Positions 63,901 through 64,000 of a stretch of 64,000 bases of DNA are shown piece after piece. This DNA comes from Ciona savignyi (lineage: Eukaryota; Chordata; Ascidiacea; Phlebobranchia; Cionidae): contig CH003021.1 in the NCBI GenBank assembly GCA_000149265.1, positions 62,001-126,000 of the forward strand. The letters run 5' to 3'. Positions within the stretch are counted from its first letter, which is position 1, and each line of letters opens with the position of its first letter. The notes beneath the pieces were generated by a model. That model searched no databases and was not told the DNA's origin. It was given only the letters and a program-made list of their open reading frames with translations. Both the position numbers and the translations under genes were made by a program.

Positions 63901-64000
63901 GAGTATTTACCTTGTTCACTTTATCTTTGACATTCTTGCACTGTGAGTCGGTCTCCCTGGTAACGCCGGCCTTGTATCGCCATGACAACCAAGCATCCAT
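51864..64000 (-). CDS. Spectrin-repeat protein gene upstream of titin, CCDC141-like candidate, 5'-incomplete
   Basis: Nineteen exons join in one frame: 63911-64000, 63458-63616, 62942-63118, 61991-62206, 60922-61065, 60399-60527, 59954-60145, 59694-59761, 59072-59290, 58398-58657, 57663-57791, 56920-57164, 55038-55132, 54064-54527, 53029-53559, 52682-52749, 52179-52364 and 51864-51964, with the first cut by the window edge. The first third is helical with spectrin-like heptads (for example ARWKKLWQNY). The rest is Ser/Pro/Lys-rich and disordered-looking. Vertebrate CCDC141 has spectrin-like repeats, a disordered tail and a C-terminal Ig, and lies just 5' of TTN in the same orientation. The identification rests mainly on this position and architecture. 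Another spectrin-repeat family (for example SESTD1-like) remains possible. Confidence 0.6.
52179..52749 (-). CDS. Spectrin-gene exons: SP-rich tail (52682-52749, 52179-52364)
   Basis: Exon 52682-52749 reads VRIKAGSRKTSPQNKMKSTC. Exon 52179-52364 contains SSPRSRSKSPKKSHHHFKQL, a run of SP sites like those of titin Z-disc linkers, and ends DLPDTTDYSSGDST before a GTGTGT donor. Phases 1-0 and 0-0 agree with the neighbours. Confidence 0.6.
53029..53559 (-). CDS. Spectrin-gene exon: basic and Ser-rich region
   Basis: A 177-codon exon. It contains a strongly basic run (SVTVSKKPKKKFENIFSLKR, then RRKFERLRSRFFMKKRNDKD) and a Ser-rich block. The basic run could be a nuclear-localisation or membrane/actin contact signal, but that is inference. 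Acceptor TTTCAG and donor GTAAAC keep phase 1 at both ends. Confidence 0.6.
53635..53750 (+). mobile_element. tRNA-like SINE fragment
   Basis: GCATGGCTCAGTCGGATACA matches a pol III A-box (TGGCTCAGTCGG). GGTTGTGGAATCGATTT about 45 bp on resembles a degraded B-box. It is not a tRNA gene, since stems do not pair convincingly. Confidence 0.45.
54064..55132 (-). CDS. Spectrin-gene exons (55038-55132, 54064-54527)
   Basis: The small exon 55038-55132 reads NEDTQFIPVNKPESIPSAFG, with CTTTAG acceptor and GTATGG donor. Exon 54064-54527 (155 codons) starts SPLELNDDATPRSQDIESVT and includes a basic/Pro patch MLDRFMPRPSIHIRAIDKTN. A GTAAAC donor at 54058-54063 gives the phase needed by the next exon; without it the frame stops about ten codons later. 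No known domain. Confidence 0.6.
54545..54700. repeat. Partial dispersed repeat related to the SINE tail
   Basis: Contains TTATGTTTATCCGTAGGCCT followed by AAGTGGGAAAATACAAGG and two TTAT.ACACGG/ACGGGTAATGGTCAG-like units. It shares the tail motif with the copies at 60.2 and 61.7 kb, without the tRNA-like part. Confidence 0.45.
55133..56919. other. Largest spectrin-gene intron, 1.8 kb
   Basis: Holds the hAT MITE, a TA run after it, and a weak tRNA-like stretch near 56,010-56,085 (GTGGTTAGGGTAG and GAGTTTGAACTATG). No coding exon is supported. Other introns of this gene over 300 bp (52365-52681, 53560-54063, 54528-55037, 57165-57662, 57792-58397, 58658-59071, 59291-59693, 60528-60921, 62207-62941, 63119-63457) hold only the repeats listed. 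Confidence 0.55.
55278..55633. mobile_element. hAT-type MITE, 356 bp, with 8-bp target site duplication
   Basis: Ends are inverted repeats, CAGTGATTCCCAACC at the left and GGTTGGGAACCACTG at the right. They are flanked by direct 8-bp copies GTATATAT (55270-55277 and 55634-55641). CAGTGGTTCCCAACC-like ends and 8-bp duplications are hallmarks of hAT elements. No transposase is encoded, so it is non-autonomous. It lies in a 1.8-kb intron of the spectrin gene. Confidence 0.85.
56920..57791 (-). CDS. Spectrin-gene exons: Ser-rich and PxxP tail (57663-57791, 56920-57164)
   Basis: Exon 57663-57791 contains SSSLSKSSSSTEMSDEYLLD. Exon 56920-57164 contains KPSHSSSSCSSGSSTNSRG followed by GMLVPPKPPRSNRKSIDSLR, a class-II-like PxxPxR SH3 ligand next to basic/Ser phosphosite-like sequence. 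Phases (1 to 1, then 1 to 0) keep the frame. Compositionally this resembles the disordered C-terminal third of CCDC141; no domain is recognised. Confidence 0.6.
58398..58657 (-). CDS. Spectrin-gene exon: end of helix plus proline-rich linker
   Basis: Starts RDEVSVLQSLIERVKHKVHS and passes into DTELPPPPKPYDLSVLFDEN, a proline-rich stretch that could bind SH3-type partners. A GTAAGG donor at 58392-58397 lets it join the next exon in frame (phase 1). If the donor is not used, the frame runs on to a TAA at 58324-58326, which would give a shorter protein ending ...GRQPWI. Which form is real is not decidable here. Confidence 0.65.
59072..59761 (-). CDS. Spectrin-gene exons: last helical segment (59694-59761, 59072-59290)
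   Basis: Exon 59694-59761 (CETWNEELNKVILVIKEKSS) ends in phase 2. It joins exon 59072-59290, which has the helix DLVELFDTNVLGRMDEQSDR and, after a Gly-rich loop, KQSDILSTVNRLR. This completes the coiled-coil region. The following exons lose helical periodicity and become Ser/Pro-rich. Confidence 0.65.
59954..61065 (-). CDS. Spectrin-gene exons: central spectrin-like repeats (60922-61065, 60399-60527, 59954-60145)
   Basis: Three exons of 48, 43 and 64 codons, all in phase 0. The first contains VAYARWKKLWQNYRDSLES, a good helix-A-like stretch with conserved Trp. The second reads HVESLVRFQERLCNLDVRLT. The third contains GKNLWDIFAQSCNERLVKES and ends LQKFFALTDE. This is the most spectrin-like part of the gene. 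The exon at 60399 uses GTTTAT as donor, which is acceptable but weaker than its neighbours. Confidence 0.7.
60225..60385 (-). mobile_element. Diverged copy of the same tRNA-derived SINE
   Basis: Shares the minus-strand A-box region (TAGCTTAGTGAGTAGTACG), the CGTCGCCTTTTAGTC loop, the B-box GTTGCAGATTCGAAAC and the GTTTATCACTGTAAATGGGA tail with the element at 61.7-62.0 kb, but is shorter and more mutated. Confidence 0.6.
61690..61980 (-). mobile_element. tRNA-derived SINE-like element
   Basis: On the minus strand GAGCCTAGTGGTTTAGTGCG (A-box-like) is followed by GGTTGCAGTTTCGAAAC (B-box-like), spaced as in a tRNA. Downstream it runs into a tail whose plus-strand form is GTTTATTCCGTAAGTGGGAA. 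Related sequence recurs at 60,225-60,385, so it is a dispersed family. Confidence 0.65.
61991..63118 (-). CDS. Spectrin-gene exons: helical repeat segment (62942-63118, 61991-62206)
   Basis: Two phase-0 exons of 59 and 72 codons. The first, starting HGEMLRLRSTQPHPLKDEDH, carries a helix around NYKQALVTAKKCLEYIEK. The second, starting LQTVLDESEQDLSNREKLAN, ends in EVHQIIERFELGK. Heptad spacing of Leu/Ile and Asn-Trp near a helix end fit spectrin-like repeats. The 735-bp intron between them is AT-rich with no other coding sign. Confidence 0.65.
63458..64000 (-). CDS. Spectrin-gene exons: helical repeat segment (63911-64000, 63458-63616)
   Basis: The right-hand exon begins at or beyond the window edge and reads MDAWLSWRYKAGVTRETDSQ before a GTAAAT donor; whether its ATG is the true start cannot be seen. 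The second exon (53 codons, phase 0 at both ends) reads LMASLENLEQSLFINEEV and ends in EIEKTVK. Both look like amphipathic helices of a spectrin-type bundle, with Trp in the first helix. Confidence 0.65.

Overview
The window is animal nuclear DNA. It is AT-rich, with many short introns (one of only 54 bp), GT-AG borders and phase-1 Ig exons. It carries the 5' half of a titin (connectin) gene on the minus strand. Residue-level matches to vertebrate titin together with very compact introns suggest an invertebrate chordate, most likely an ascidian tunicate such as Ciona. The organism is inferred; the titin identity is well supported.

Layout, read 5'->3' on the minus strand (right to left). (1) About 64.0-51.9 kb: an upstream gene of about 19 exons, cut by the right edge. 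It has helical spectrin-like repeats followed by a Ser/Pro-rich tail. Vertebrate CCDC141 (spectrin-like repeats) sits directly upstream of TTN on the same strand, so this is a candidate CCDC141-like gene and conserved microsynteny. (2) About 51.9-51.05 kb: a junction with a candidate poly(A) signal, CRE, E-box and TATA box. Exon phases also allow splicing of the upstream gene straight into titin. (3) 51.05-45.5 kb: titin Z-disc part, with Ig Z1 and Z2, SPSP/MSP linkers and two more Igs. (4) 45.1-27.5 kb: near-Z-disc and proximal tandem Ig domains that follow vertebrate titin domain by domain. A candidate internal first exon lies at about 44.4 kb. (5) 27.1-14.46 kb: one 12.6-kb exon of about 4,215 codons, built of about 30 copies of an unrecognised Trp-containing motif ([11 protein letters not shown]...IED), in 348-bp and about 924-bp tandem repeats. 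(6) 14.4-6.5 kb: Ig domains separated by long acidic, Ser-rich inserts, including a possible novex-3-like early stop. (7) 6.1-3.0 kb: Ig domains and an unmistakable N2A element. (8) 2.9-0.08 kb: a Lys/Glu-rich exon and five Igs. Titin continues beyond base 1; the A-band, kinase and M-line parts are outside.

I derived exon borders by hand. Reading frame is continuous across every listed junction except for two single-base breaks, near 24,015 (one extra base) and 2,750-2,761 (one missing base). Introns hold a hAT-type MITE with an 8-bp target duplication, several tRNA-derived SINE-like pieces, small satellites and an RPL27 pseudogene fragment. No CRISPR, rRNA or intact tRNA gene was seen.
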